Assembly (NCBI GenBank): GCA_028284415.1
Contig: JANQRU010000001.1
Coordinates: 248,001 to 312,000, forward strand
Origin: Pyrinomonadaceae bacterium
GTDB taxonomy: Bacteria > Acidobacteriota > Blastocatellia > Pyrinomonadales > Pyrinomonadaceae
Direction of reading: 5' to 3'
Length of the DNA: 64,000 bases
Part shown: positions 27,553 to 37,204 of the stretch, one piece after another
Layout: each line of letters starts with the position of its first letter
Position numbering within the stretch: position 1 is the stretch's first letter
Made by a program: the position numbers and the translations under genes
Notes under the pieces: generated by a model
Databases searched by the model: none
What the model was told of the DNA's origin: nothing
The model's input: the letters and a program-made list of their open reading frames with translations, nothing else

Positions 27553-29190
27553 CTAAACTTGATCTCTCCATTTTTCAACTTCAGCACGCAAAATTGGATT
27601 TTGTTGGAAGCTTCCAGTTTGCCCTTGGGCAGCAGTAGCTCTCTGGATATGCCAGTAAGACAATCCTAATTTTCCGATTGCACGCATATATTTTCTACGT
27701 GCCATATATTTACCACTTGTTAAACCTGCTAAGCTCCATCCCAAACTTCCAAATGCTGATGTTACCTTATCTAAATGCTCTTGAGGAATTAAACCGCGTG
27801 CAACATCAATGGCAAGCATTTCTTTGAGTATCTTGTTCTGTCTTCTCATAATCCAAAACGTAAAGCCTAAGAAAATAAAGAAGAAAGGAACTTCCAAAAT
27901 AATATAAGCAATAAAGAACGGACACAGACCACTCAGAGAACAAGGTCCGTCAAAAGCAGGACAAATCCCTGCAATCCCTACAGCATTTAACAAAATGATG
28001 GTTACTATCGTCATACCGTTCCAGATCGCATGAAGAACAACTGCCAGAATGTAACCACCTATTGGAGCTAAGAATCTAATGACGGGATTATGAGATTCTC
28101 TTGAGACCCCACATCCAATGCCGATCATTGCAGTAAAAGTCACGTGAGCAAAAGGTGATAAGATTCCTCTCACAAAAAACAGTACGGCTAGACCTGATGC
28201 ACCACAGGATAAAATACTTCTTCCGTAATAAAGCACATTTTCAACAGTTGCAAATCCTAAAGCTATTACTCCCGCAAAGACAATTCCATCTAAAATATCG
28301 TCAAAATCTCGTCTGAAGAAAATTAAAAGTGCTACTAAACCGAGTCCTTTGGTTAATTCCTCGAATATAGGTGCTGAAATCACAGCACCAAGTATATTTC
28401 CTAAAACTAAACTTTGAGTTGCGACTGCGGCTACTGTCCCAAATAAAGTATTGATAATGTACGAGGCAAAAACAGCTACGACTGCCCCCCAAGCAAAGGC
28501 AAGTCCCAATAACCATATTGGTTCAGGATCATATCTATCCAACCAGGCAATTGGGATTAAGTAGATTGTTGCGGGTAAAAAAGCAACGACAGTAGCTAAA
28601 ATTGCGACGATTGGTCCAAGGCTCAAGCCAACAATAAGTAGCACAGGAACTAATAAAATAACGATCAAAAAAACCATTATTCCCAGAGCAACATATTTAC
28701 CAACTGGTGTTGCTGAGGCTTCGACTTCAGGTTGACCTAAACCTATACTTGAAAATGTGTTTTTTACACTAACTTCCTGATTACCAAATGCTTGACTTAT
28801 TTGCTCAATTTTTACTTGGTCATACATATTTTGAGCAATAGTTGGTTCAGCTTGTTTATCTATGGTTGGTATAGAGACGCTCTCAGTTTCAACTAATACC
28901 GATGCTTGAACACCATTTCTTCCAAATTGAATAGTGTCACCTGAGTTTAGCTTGATACTTTGAACCTTTTGTCCATTAACAATGGTGCCATTTGTACTAT
29001 TGTTATCAGTTATATAAAAGCCATCTTGTCTAGCTTCAATAAAGGCGTGTTGTTTTGAGGCTATTTTTTCTGTAAGAGGGTCAAATCTAATACTACAATG
29101 TTCGCTTCTCCCTACTAATAAATGTCCTGTTGTCAATTCAAATGTTTGTCCCGAAAGCGTGCCGCTGTTTATGGTCAGTATTAGTTTCAT
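27553..29190 (-). CDS. FHA domain fused to PrsW-type intramembrane metalloprotease
   Basis: 545 residues from the ATG at 29190 (others in frame at 29205 and 29241; 29190 begins directly with the FHA domain KLILTINSGTLSG). Residues 1-95 are a forkhead-associated domain (LLVGRSEHCSIRFD, ITDNNSTNGTIVNGQ) that binds phosphothreonine. From about 150 there are about eight membrane segments with the PrsW (M82) signature: EELTKG, FATVENVLYYG, FAHVTFTAMIG and LHAIWNG supply the Glu and His residues. PrsW family members cleave anti-sigma factors or act as CAAX-like proteases. The FHA fusion suggests phosphorylation-dependent control. Confidence 0.85.
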   Translation of the reverse strand: MKLILTINSGTLSGQTFELTTGHLLVGRSEHCSIRFDPLTEKIASKQHAFIEARQDGFYITDNNSTNGTIVNGQKVQSIKLNSGDTIQFGRNGVQASVLVETESVSIPTIDKQAEPTIAQNMYDQVKIEQISQAFGNQEVSVKNTFSSIGLGQPEVEASATPVGKYVALGIMVFLIVILLVPVLLIVGLSLGPIVAILATVVAFLPATIYLIPIAWLDRYDPEPIWLLGLAFAWGAVVAVFASYIINTLFGTVAAVATQSLVLGNILGAVISAPIFEELTKGLGLVALLIFFRRDFDDILDGIVFAGVIALGFATVENVLYYGRSILSCGASGLAVLFFVRGILSPFAHVTFTAMIGIGCGVSRESHNPVIRFLAPIGGYILAVVLHAIWNGMTIVTIILLNAVGIAGICPAFDGPCSLSGLCPFFIAYIILEVPFFFIFLGFTFWIMRRQNKILKEMLAIDVARGLIPQEHLDKVTSAFGSLGWSLAGLTSGKYMARRKYMRAIGKLGLSYWHIQRATAAQGQTGSFQQNPILRAEVEKWRDQV

Positions 29191-29212
29191 ATTGACATTT
29201 ATCATAAAAACA

Positions 29213-29255
29213 AAAAACCTAAAGTCAAGCTTTTTTTTCAAGACTTTAGGTTTTT
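29213..29255 (-). terminator. terminator of the HARE-HTH gene
   Basis: 14-bp stem (AAAAACCTAAAGTC and its complement) with a T-rich loop, 20 bases after the stop. On the minus strand it continues TTTTGTTTTT and then reaches the possible start at 29205. Confidence 0.8.
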
Positions 29256-29275
29256 GTTAAATTTATCGAGTTTTT

Positions 29276-29983
29276 TTAAGAAGCGGCTTGTGAAGCATCA
29301 CGGATAACTAAATCAAAAGTACCCGGTGCAACTTTTCTGAACCGACGGTTTCTGTTTAATGATACAGCAATCGAAATTGTGGGATTATTTCCTGTAAATT
29401 CAAATCCACCGGCAACTAATAAATTATATAGTTCATTTACATGTAATGGATTACCAGATTCTCTTAAGAGTAATGTGCAAGCCTGCGTGATAGTTCTATC
29501 AGCAAATCTCTGACTGATTGGTTCAATGTTTTGACTGATGGAGGGTACTCCACGATTGTTATTACGATCGTTGTTATTATTTGTCTGACTTCGATTGAAA
29601 TAAGTTACAGGCGTTTCTTGATAGTCATCATCTATGTAACCACGATTACCTGTAGAGTTATTTCTCAATGAATCCTGAATATTAGAATTTCTGCGGGCAA
29701 CTCTTCTGACCTCTGCTGGTATTTCATAATCATCATCCACACGTAAATTCTTGATGATATTCCTAGATTTACTACCCGAACGCATAGTTGCCAGCAGGCT
29801 ATAAATTGCCTGTTCAGTTTGTTCGGCACTATTTTCCAAAGCCTCAATTTCTTCCCGCAACCTTTCTGCCTCTGCCTCAACTTCTCTGAGTCGTACAAGC
29901 AGCCTGTTCTGGGCATTGCGAGTTTGTCTTAAGCTTTGCTCGAGGGTAGCAATAAGATTTTCGTTTAACATTGATTCTGACAT
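29276..29983 (-). CDS. coiled-coil protein with C-terminal HARE-HTH-like domain
   Basis: A 235-residue protein. Residues 5-65 form a long coiled coil (NAQNRLLVRLREVEAEAERL and following heptads). Residues 75-155 are low complexity, rich in Asn and Arg (QTNNNNDRNNNRG). Residues about 165-230 match the HARE-HTH winged-helix pattern: ITQACTLLLRESGNPLHVNE, NLLVAGGFEF, RFRKVAPGTFDLV. HARE-HTH domains link to DNA or chromatin and occur in bacterial restriction-type proteins. It may be a nucleoid or regulatory protein; the partner is unknown. It is transcribed alone. Confidence 0.65.
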   Translation of the reverse strand: MSESMLNENLIATLEQSLRQTRNAQNRLLVRLREVEAEAERLREEIEALENSAEQTEQAIYSLLATMRSGSKSRNIIKNLRVDDDYEIPAEVRRVARRNSNIQDSLRNNSTGNRGYIDDDYQETPVTYFNRSQTNNNNDRNNNRGVPSISQNIEPISQRFADRTITQACTLLLRESGNPLHVNELYNLLVAGGFEFTGNNPTISIAVSLNRNRRFRKVAPGTFDLVIRDASQAAS

Positions 29984-30025
29984 AGTATGGTTGAAATACT
30001 GCTTGGAGAACTTATTTTTTGTTAA

Positions 30026-31045
30026 TTACTTATTTCTTTCGATCATTAAAGTAGGTATCTGCTCTAAACCTAAACGATACTCTGTTTTGGGCAACAATTC
30101 AAGATTTTTCCTTGCTAAATCAGCAAAATCATGTGCTTTTTTTCTCGTTTCAGCCAAATGACCGTGATCGTCTAGTTTCTGAAGTAACATTTGTCTTGCA
30201 TTATTTTTATACTCACCATCCCGCATAATTTTATCTAGGACACCTGTTATTTCCGGTTCAGTTTTAACTAAAGAAATCAAAGGTAAAGTTAATTTACCTT
30301 CTAAAAGATCAGCACCAGAGGCTTTTCCGAGAACTTCTTTTTCAGCTGTAAAATCAAGCACATCGTCTGCTAACTGAAATGCTATGCCAAGATTTTTACC
30401 GAAATCTCTCAAAGCTTTTTGCACTTCTTTGGAAGCATTTCCCAAAATTGCACCAATTTCACAACAAGCTGAAAATAGATAAGCGGTCTTTCTTTGCAGA
30501 ATATCAAAATAGTCTTCTTCGCTTATGTCAGTTCGCCCTAATACTGTTAATTGTATTAACTCACCTTCAGTCATTTTTCTAGTTAACTCAGTAAGTATAT
30601 CTAGAACCTCAAGACTTCTCTCCTGAAGCGAAGTTTCAAAAGCTGACATATAAAGCCAATCGCCCATAAGCACAGCAGACTGATTACCAAATCTGGCATT
30701 GACAGATACTTTATTTCTACGTGTGCTTGCATTATCAATGATGTCATCGTGAACTAATGTAGCTGTGTGGAGCATTTCCATCACAGTAGCCATTCTGACC
30801 ACGTTTGCTTGAGAAGCATCACTATTTACAGCTTTGTTTGATAAGAGTAGTAGTGCAGGTCTAACTCGCTTTCCGCCTGATGAGCGTAGATATTCACCTA
30901 AATAGTTGATAACTTGAATGTTAGAGCTTGCTTGCTTTTCAAACTCTTGCTCAACAAGAGCCATTTCATCCTTTATTAAGCCAAATATATTGCTTGCTAT
31001 CAGATTAGGATTTTGCTTTGCAAATTTTGTACTAAATGTTTGCAT
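30026..31045 (-). CDS. polyprenyl diphosphate synthase (long-chain trans type)
   Basis: A 339-residue isoprenyl diphosphate synthase. Both Asp-rich motifs are intact: LVHDDIIDNASTRR (near 98) and LADDVLDFTAEKEVLGKASG (near 220), plus GGKRVRPALLLLSNKA near 53. The small residues before the first motif suggest a long-chain (hepta- to nonaprenyl) product for quinone side chains, which would fit the UbiD-type menaquinone decarboxylase elsewhere in the window. It is 6 bases downstream of yajQ, forming an operon. Confidence 0.92.
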   Translation of the reverse strand: MQTFSTKFAKQNPNLIASNIFGLIKDEMALVEQEFEKQASSNIQVINYLGEYLRSSGGKRVRPALLLLSNKAVNSDASQANVVRMATVMEMLHTATLVHDDIIDNASTRRNKVSVNARFGNQSAVLMGDWLYMSAFETSLQERSLEVLDILTELTRKMTEGELIQLTVLGRTDISEEDYFDILQRKTAYLFSACCEIGAILGNASKEVQKALRDFGKNLGIAFQLADDVLDFTAEKEVLGKASGADLLEGKLTLPLISLVKTEPEITGVLDKIMRDGEYKNNARQMLLQKLDDHGHLAETRKKAHDFADLARKNLELLPKTEYRLGLEQIPTLMIERNK

Positions 31046-31050
31046 TTATT

Positions 31051-31542
31051 TTACCTGTAGTTATCAAATTGCATATCAATACCATAATCTTTCTTTTTTA
31101 GGTGTTGAATTATTTCCTGCAAATCATCTCTTTTCTTCCCTGATACTCTAACAGAATCACCCTGAATTGATGCCTGTACTTTGAGTTTCAGTTTTTTTAT
31201 ATCTTTAACAATTTCTTTAGCTTTTCCTTGCGGAATACCTTGTTGAATCGTGATTATTTGTCTAACTGTTCCACCTGCAGCAGGCTCTTTTTGTTCATAG
31301 TTTAATGCCTTTAAAGAAACTCCTCGTCTGACTAGTTTGCTTTGTAAGACATCATTTAGGTTCTTCAATTTAGTGTCATCTTCAGCACTAATAATTAAGT
31401 TTTTCTCGTGAAGACTCACCAAAGCTTTACTACCCTTAAAATCAAATCTTTGACTTAGTTCTTTTCTGGTTTGATTAATTGCATTATCTACTTCGGCATA
31501 ACTTGTTTTAGAAACAATGTCGAATGAATTATCTTTTGCCAT
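31051..31542 (-). CDS. yajQ: YajQ-family nucleotide-binding protein
   Basis: 163 residues, the typical length, with the family start DNSFDIVSKTSYAEVDNAIN and the tandem domain elements QRFDFKGSKALVSL and SIQGDSVRVSGKKRDDLQ. YajQ proteins bind nucleic acid or cyclic di-GMP and, in Xanthomonas, influence transcription. It is the first gene of an operon with the polyprenyl synthase. Confidence 0.92.
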   Translation of the reverse strand: MAKDNSFDIVSKTSYAEVDNAINQTRKELSQRFDFKGSKALVSLHEKNLIISAEDDTKLKNLNDVLQSKLVRRGVSLKALNYEQKEPAAGGTVRQIITIQQGIPQGKAKEIVKDIKKLKLKVQASIQGDSVRVSGKKRDDLQEIIQHLKKKDYGIDMQFDNYR

Positions 31543-31643
31543 AATTGTTGTTTATATTTTCAGTAAAAAATTGTAATAAATGCCGATCTATGATATTTAA
31601 CTTGCCGTAGTTCTCCCTTCGTTTTGATTATAGGGGTATTTGT

Positions 31644-31838
31644 ATGACTCATGCTAAACGAAGAACCAAGAAAAAACATTTTTGCTCAAAATGTTTAATG
31701 AAAGTTCCGGTCTATCGTTACACTTGCCGGTATTGCGGTGACCAGATCAACAGCAATTTGCCATTCGTTATTTTAATATATGCTTTGATACCTTTAACCT
31801 TTTTATTTGTGATAATTGCTATTACTTATACTACCTAA
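31644..31838 (+). CDS. small zinc-ribbon membrane protein
   Basis: A 64-residue protein with a basic N-terminus (RRTKKKH), a four-Cys zinc ribbon (CSKCLMK ... CRYCGDQ, residues 14-34) and one C-terminal membrane helix (about 40-62). The ATG follows an AGGGG purine run. Its last 36 bases overlap the end of the convergent tatD gene. The function is unknown; size and design suggest a regulatory or assembly factor. Confidence 0.6.
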   Translation: MTHAKRRTKKKHFCSKCLMKVPVYRYTCRYCGDQINSNLPFVILIYALIPLTFLFVIIAITYTT

Positions 31839-32621
31839 ATCCAATTGAAAGAATTCAACAAAGTTTTGAGTAGTTTGCTGGGCTAAAGTTTCAAATTCTA
31901 TATCATAAAAATCTGCGAGAAATCTTGCTGTGTCTAAAACCCTTGCCGGTTCGTTACGTTTGCCACGATACGGAACTGGAGTTAAATACGGGCAATCTGT
32001 TTCAACCAAAAGTTTATCCAGCGGAACAACCTTCGCCGCCTCACGCAAGTTATCTGCCTTCTTAAAGGTTACATTACCTGCAAAAGAAATTAAAAAACCA
32101 ATATCCATTAAATCTCTAGCCATCTCAGGTGTTCCGCCAAAACAATGCATTATTCCACCACGAAAATCTTCATATGAACATTCTTCAGTTAAAATCTCAA
32201 CAGTCTCATCATTAGCATCTCTTGAATGGATAATGATTGGTAAATTTAGTTCTTTAGCAACATGAATCTGTCTGCGAAAAATTTCTTTCTGCACATCTCT
32301 TGGAGAATGATCGTAATAAAAATCCAACCCAATCTCGCCCCAAGCAATCATTTTTTCGCTTGAATTTATTATTTTCTTTAATCGATCTTCGACCGCTTCA
32401 TCATATTCAATTGCATCATGCGGATGTATTCCCGCTGAACCATAGATGCACTCGTATTTCTCAGTCAATTCAAGCGTTTTTTCAAAAGAATCATCTTTCG
32501 GACTTCCCGTTCCGATATTCATCATCGCAATAACACCTGAATCAAGTGCATTTTGTATAACTTGCTCCCGATCTTCATCAAATCTTTCACCATCAATATG
32601 GCAATGTGAGTCAATTATCAT
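31803..32621 (-). CDS. TatD family metal-dependent deoxyribonuclease
   Basis: A 272-residue TIM-barrel hydrolase with the family metal sites: DSHCHIDGERF (H-x-H, residues 4-14), AWGEIGLDFYYD (Glu), PIIIHSRDANDE (His), GIMHCFGG and LVETDCPYLTP (Asp). It is likely a 3'-5' exonuclease or DNase in repair or RNA turnover. Its ATG overlaps the stop of metG by one base (TAATG), the common metG-tatD pairing. Confidence 0.93.
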   Translation of the reverse strand: MIIDSHCHIDGERFDEDREQVIQNALDSGVIAMMNIGTGSPKDDSFEKTLELTEKYECIYGSAGIHPHDAIEYDEAVEDRLKKIINSSEKMIAWGEIGLDFYYDHSPRDVQKEIFRRQIHVAKELNLPIIIHSRDANDETVEILTEECSYEDFRGGIMHCFGGTPEMARDLMDIGFLISFAGNVTFKKADNLREAAKVVPLDKLLVETDCPYLTPVPYRGKRNEPARVLDTARFLADFYDIEFETLAQQTTQNFVEFFQLDLGSISNSNYHK

Positions 32622-34648
32622 TATCTTAATCTTGCTCCATTTGGCGTATCTTCCATAACTGTTGCAAGCACAGGTTTATCATCATTTCCAATCGAAGCTG
32701 CACAGATCATACCTTGTGATTCCATGCCCATCATCTTGCGTGGTTTTAGGTTTGCAACTACAACAATTTTCTTACCTTTCATTTCCTCAGGCGAATAATG
32801 TTGAGCCATTCCCGCAAGAATTTGACGGGGGTTTTCTTCGCCTAGATCAACTTTGCATTTTAGTAGCTTGTCAGACTTTGGAACGGGTTCGCATTCTAAT
32901 ACTTCGCCGACTTTTAATTCAACCTTTATAAAATCTTCTATTCCAATGTAATTATTTTCAGCCGCTTCATTAGCTTGTCTTTCTTCCTCTTTTTTTGCTT
33001 CGATAGCTTTCATAATTTTGTTCTTATCTAATCTTGGAAAAACAGGCTTGGCTTTACCAATTTCCAGACCGACAGGTAAATCACCATATTTCAAATCTGC
33101 TGGATTCATTTCCGATAAATCGCCTTCTAAACCTATTTGTGAATAAATATTCTGCATTGAATCGGGCATTACAGGATAAAGCAAAACACAAATCCAACGT
33201 AGAGTTTCAGTCGAACGATACAAAACTGCATTTAATGTTTCCTGTTGATTTTCGTCCTTTATCAAGTTCCAAGGGGCAGATTCGGTTATCATCTTGTCAA
33301 TTTTTGAAATGACATCCCAAACCTTTTCAATCGCAATGCTGAAATTAAATTCATCAAAATTGCGTATGAATTCATCTCTTGCTAACTCTAAAGTCGAAAC
33401 CAAATCCTGTTCATCAGGCAAAACATTTGCCCGTTTTGCGTGGATAAAATTCTCGTCGTGAATAGTGCCGTCTGGAACTTTCCCATCTCGATATTTCGAA
33501 ATCATCGAAAGCGTACGTGATGACAAATTACCCAAACCTTTTGCCAATCCTGCATTTGCTCCTTCGATCAAATTCTCATATGAAAACTTTCCATCTTTAC
33601 CGAAAGTCATTTCATTCAAAAGAAAATATCTAAGTGCATCCGTCTGAAAATGTTCTTGTAAAATACTTGGCTCAATCACATTTCCAAGAGTTTTGCCCAT
33701 TTTGCGACCGTCACCATCAACCCACATGCCGTGGGCATAAACGCATTTTGGAAGTTTAATTCCTGCAGCTAACAAAAATGAAAACCAATAAACGGTGTGA
33801 AAACGCAAAATGTCTTTTCCGACAAAATGATGTGCATTCTGCCAGAATTTTTCAAAACCAATGTGTTCACGTTCTTCGTTTCCATAACCAATCGCCGTAA
33901 TGTAATTTGAAAGTGCATCAACCCAAACATACATCACATGACTATCATCGCCCGGAACTGGAACGCCCCACGAAACATTTTTCTTCTCACGCGAGATCGA
34001 AAGGTCTTGTAAACCACTTTTAATAAACGAAACGATCTCATTCCGACGTGATTCGGGACGAACCAAATCTGTATTTTCAATCTTTTCAAGCAAAATTTCA
34101 TCATAATCCGAAAGCCTGAAAAAATAACTTTCTTCCTCAACTCGATCCAGAGGTTTTTCGTGAATCAAACATCTTGGAATCTCTTCGCCATCAAGAATTT
34201 CATATTCCATCTCGGTCTTAAACTCCGCACAAGCTGGACAAAACCAAGCCTTGTAAAAGTCTTTATAAATCGTTGAATTCCCTTTTGGCGTTTCATTTTC
34301 TGCCATTTGCACCCAGAATTTTTGTGCAGCAGATTTATGAAATTCATTTGTCGTCCGCATAAAAATGTCATAACCGCCGTTTTCTGTGTTCAAACCAAAA
34401 TCAGCAAACATTTTCCTCAATTCCCCCGCAACAAAATCAACTTGCTCCTGTGGCGTACGCTTGTTTTTCTCAGCTTCACGTTGAATGTTTATTCCGTGTT
34501 CGTCGGTTCCTGTCAGAAAATATGTCTCAAAACCACGCTGTTTTTTGTATCGGTTAACGACATCAGAAACTGTCGTAGTATAAAGATGTCCTAGATGTGG
34601 CAAGGAATTAGCATAATAAATCGGTGTTGTAATATAAAAAGTATTCAT
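32621..34648 (-). CDS. metG: methionine--tRNA ligase
   Basis: A 675-residue class I synthetase. PHLGHLYT is the HIGH-type motif (near 17-24), CPACAEFK with CLIHEKPL forms the zinc knuckle (near 137-170), and DGRKMGKTLGNV (near 315) is the KMSKS loop with the variant KMGKT. The C-terminal about 110 residues (IEDFIKVELKVGEVLECEPV onward) are the tRNA-binding OB domain related to EMAP-II/Arc1p that dimerises long MetRS forms. Translationally coupled to tatD downstream. Confidence 0.96.
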   Translation of the reverse strand: MNTFYITTPIYYANSLPHLGHLYTTTVSDVVNRYKKQRGFETYFLTGTDEHGINIQREAEKNKRTPQEQVDFVAGELRKMFADFGLNTENGGYDIFMRTTNEFHKSAAQKFWVQMAENETPKGNSTIYKDFYKAWFCPACAEFKTEMEYEILDGEEIPRCLIHEKPLDRVEEESYFFRLSDYDEILLEKIENTDLVRPESRRNEIVSFIKSGLQDLSISREKKNVSWGVPVPGDDSHVMYVWVDALSNYITAIGYGNEEREHIGFEKFWQNAHHFVGKDILRFHTVYWFSFLLAAGIKLPKCVYAHGMWVDGDGRKMGKTLGNVIEPSILQEHFQTDALRYFLLNEMTFGKDGKFSYENLIEGANAGLAKGLGNLSSRTLSMISKYRDGKVPDGTIHDENFIHAKRANVLPDEQDLVSTLELARDEFIRNFDEFNFSIAIEKVWDVISKIDKMITESAPWNLIKDENQQETLNAVLYRSTETLRWICVLLYPVMPDSMQNIYSQIGLEGDLSEMNPADLKYGDLPVGLEIGKAKPVFPRLDKNKIMKAIEAKKEEERQANEAAENNYIGIEDFIKVELKVGEVLECEPVPKSDKLLKCKVDLGEENPRQILAGMAQHYSPEEMKGKKIVVVANLKPRKMMGMESQGMICAASIGNDDKPVLATVMEDTPNGARLR

Positions 34649-34820
34649 AGTAATTTGTTCTAAAATCGTTAAAGGCTAATTGTAAATTGAAGCGTTCGGA
34701 AACGCCAACTCATAACTAACCAATACTTATTATTTTTGTAATATAATTTCTCAAGCTATAAGTTAATAAATCTTTGAAAAAAAGTAGATATATAAAGGAA
34801 AAAAGTATTAAATTAAGAAT

Positions 34821-35123
34821 ATGATAGCAAGAATATGGCACGGAAAAACTAAAGCCGAACACTTTGAAGAATATACGGATTTTATGAAATCTGTGGCTGT
34901 TCCTGATTATGAAAAGACCAAAGGATTTATAAAATTGATATTTTTAAGACGGCTTGAAGGAGACATTGCACACTTCAACCTGATAACTTTTTGGGAAAAT
35001 CTAGACGTAATTAAAAATTTTGCCGGGGATGATTATGAAGTTGCTAAATATTACCCAAGAGATAAAGACTATTTGCTCGAATTTGAAGAAAAAGTCACTC
35101 ATTACGATGTATTTGCCGAATGA
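34821..35123 (+). CDS. antibiotic-biosynthesis-monooxygenase-like dimeric barrel protein
   Basis: A 100-residue protein with the ABM ferredoxin-like layout: ARIWHGKTKAEHFEEYTDFM at the start, IKLIFLRRLEGDIAHFNLIT in the middle and WENLDVIKNFAG near 70. Such proteins act as small monooxygenases, stress proteins or ligand binders. First gene of the accessory block downstream of metG. The 44-base gap to the next gene ends CTACCCGTTATG, the ATG being the next start. Confidence 0.65.
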   Translation: MIARIWHGKTKAEHFEEYTDFMKSVAVPDYEKTKGFIKLIFLRRLEGDIAHFNLITFWENLDVIKNFAGDDYEVAKYYPRDKDYLLEFEEKVTHYDVFAE

Positions 35124-35167
35124 AAATAATCCGAACACAGCACCATATAATCAACTAGCTACCCGTT

Positions 35168-36409
35168 ATGAATTTACAAAAAGAACTTATTCTGCCATGC
35201 GAAGCTAAACTGCAAAATCGAATCGCCAAGTCCGCAATGAGTGAGAATATGTCTCCCAAACATCACAGTCCCACCAAATCCCTTATCCATGCTTACAAAC
35301 GATGGGCAGATGGCGGTTCCGGTTTAATACTTACGGGTAATATTATGATAGATCAAAAGGCTATTGCTGAGCCCGGAAATATCCTTGTTGAAGACAAATC
35401 TCACTTTGAAATGCTGCAAAAATGGGCAGATGTTGTTAAGGACACCGATTCACATCTTTGGGCACAAATCAATCATCCCGGTCGCCAAGCTATTGGAATA
35501 ATAAACAAAGAGGTAGTTGCTCCATCTGCAATTCGGACGAATGTGAAGGGAATGTCAGGATTGTTCAAGCAACCCAAAGCATTAACAGAATCGGAAATTT
35601 CCGATATTGTTGAACGTTTTGGAAATACGGCTGCCATCTTGAAAGAAGCAGGATTTACCGGAGTGCAGATACATGGAGCACATGGCTATCTGGTTAGCCA
35701 ATTCCTATCTCCCTTAGTCAATCAACGCAAAGACCAGTGGGGAGGAAGTCTGGAAAATAGAGCCCGTTTCGTTATTGAGGTTTATAGAAACATCCGCAAA
35801 AAAGTTGGTAAAGATTTTCCTATTGGAATCAAAATCAACTCAGCAGATTTTCAGCGAGGTGGTTTTACTGAAGAGGAGTCAATGAAAGTGGTGCAGTTGT
35901 TAGATGCCGAAGGAATTGACTTGATTGAAATCAGCGGCGGGACATATGAAAGACCGACAATGACCGGTGCTTCTCAGAAAAAAAGTACAAAGGAGCGGGA
36001 AGCTTATTTTCTAGACTATGTAAAAAAGGTACGCAAACTGTTGAAAACACCATTGATGTTAACTGGTGGCTTTCGAACAGTTGCGACAATGGAAAGAGCC
36101 ATCGCTGAAGGAGAAGTAGATGTTGTCGGAATTGCTCGTCCTTTTACGTTATATCCAAACTTGCCAAATCAAATCTTCCAAGGCAAGATCACTTACCTTG
36201 ATACTCCTCCACCAAAAACCGGGATCAAATTGCTAGATAAAAGTGGTTTTGTAGATATAAAGTGGCATGAAATTCAAATTCATAGGTTGGGTGAAGGAAA
36301 GAATCCAAATCCAAAGTTAGCTGCTTATTCGGTGATTGGACATAATTTAATGACAACAATAAAGAAGCTTGTATTCAGCTTGCCTATTTTAAAACAATCA
36401 AATAAATGA
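35168..36409 (+). CDS. NADH:flavin oxidoreductase (old yellow enzyme family)
   Basis: A 413-residue FMN TIM-barrel enzyme. Seen: RIAKSAMSENMSPKHH near 17 (family start), WAQINHPGRQAIG near 98, GVQIHGAHGYLVSQFLSPLV near 166 with the H-x-A-H substrate pair, NQRKDQWGGSLENRARF, and a phosphate-binding LMLTGGFRTVATMERA and VVGIARPF at the end. It probably reduces activated alkenes or xenobiotics with NAD(P)H. The first residues are short relative to typical members but plausible. It lies in the accessory block. Confidence 0.88.
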   Translation: MNLQKELILPCEAKLQNRIAKSAMSENMSPKHHSPTKSLIHAYKRWADGGSGLILTGNIMIDQKAIAEPGNILVEDKSHFEMLQKWADVVKDTDSHLWAQINHPGRQAIGIINKEVVAPSAIRTNVKGMSGLFKQPKALTESEISDIVERFGNTAAILKEAGFTGVQIHGAHGYLVSQFLSPLVNQRKDQWGGSLENRARFVIEVYRNIRKKVGKDFPIGIKINSADFQRGGFTEEESMKVVQLLDAEGIDLIEISGGTYERPTMTGASQKKSTKEREAYFLDYVKKVRKLLKTPLMLTGGFRTVATMERAIAEGEVDVVGIARPFTLYPNLPNQIFQGKITYLDTPPPKTGIKLLDKSGFVDIKWHEIQIHRLGEGKNPNPKLAAYSVIGHNLMTTIKKLVFSLPILKQSNK

Positions 36410-36450
36410 ATTAAAAAACTGTTACCAACAATTTATAGCTATGCGAACCG

Positions 36451-36486
36451 TTGTTTTCTATCTGGTTGAACCTTCGCATACTCATC
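36451..36486 (-). pseudogene. displaced M28 peptidase 3'-end fragment, copy 1
   Basis: Twelve codons read on the minus strand as DEYAKVQPDRKQ, against DEFAKAQPNRR-stop at the end of the M28 gene (44130): 8 of 11 residues match. The 22 bases at 36440-36461 match the corresponding 22 bases of copy 2 (39529-39550) at 19 positions, which supports a shared origin. The stop has changed to CAA. Too short to call alone, but consistent with copies 2 and 3. Confidence 0.5.
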
Positions 36487-36516
36487 ACTTAGTTCTAAAC
36501 TCTTGAATCTAGAAAA

Positions 36517-37182
36517 ATGTACAAGACTAAAAATATAATTACGATACAGCATCCCGAATCAGTACATCATACTAACGGGATGATAGGTTCTTGGACTGAT
36601 TGGGAATTATCTGAAAAAGGAAAACATCAATCGGTAAATATTGCGAATAAATTAAAAGTAGAACTCGAAGGTGAAAAGTATTCCATTTATTGCTCGACAC
36701 TTTTAAGGACAAAACAAACTGCAGAAATTGTTGGTGAAATTTTGGATACAAAAATTACTTTAACAGATGCTTTAAAAGAAAGAAGTTTAGGTAAAGCTAT
36801 AGGAAAATCAGTAAAATGGTTAAGAGAAAATATAGAAAATGAAGAAATAACTGTATATGACAGGTGTTTTAGCGATGCTGAATCAAGAAGTGATGTATGG
36901 GAAAGATTATTACCATTTTATAAAAAGATGATAAATAATGAGGAAGAAAATATAATTCTCATTTCGCACGGAGATACTTTAAGTATATTTAATGCCTTAT
37001 GGTTGGAATTAGATATAGAATACCTCAATAAAATAAACTTATCTGGAGTAAGCGGAGGCGTTTCTTTTCTTTACCAAACAAGTTTAGGAAAAAGAATAAT
37101 AAAAAAAATAAGTGATACCTTTTTATATGAACTAAGATGCCGATTAGAGATGACAGAATATATGAAAGATATTCTCTGCTAG
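36517..37182 (+). CDS. histidine phosphatase family protein
   Basis: A 221-residue member of the phosphoglycerate mutase-like superfamily. The usual R-H-G motif is replaced by ITIQHPESVHHTNGMIGSW (residues 8-26): the catalytic His is kept, but Arg is Gln. A second His is in LISHGDTLSIF near 150 and a Glu in LKERSLGKAIG near 88. Relatives with this Q-H start are known as a subgroup, but the substrate is not. Located in the accessory block, no clear ribosome binding site. Confidence 0.75.
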   Translation: MYKTKNIITIQHPESVHHTNGMIGSWTDWELSEKGKHQSVNIANKLKVELEGEKYSIYCSTLLRTKQTAEIVGEILDTKITLTDALKERSLGKAIGKSVKWLRENIENEEITVYDRCFSDAESRSDVWERLLPFYKKMINNEEENIILISHGDTLSIFNALWLELDIEYLNKINLSGVSGGVSFLYQTSLGKRIIKKISDTFLYELRCRLEMTEYMKDILC

Positions 37183-37204
37183 CTCCAAAAAAACATATCG
37201 CAAG

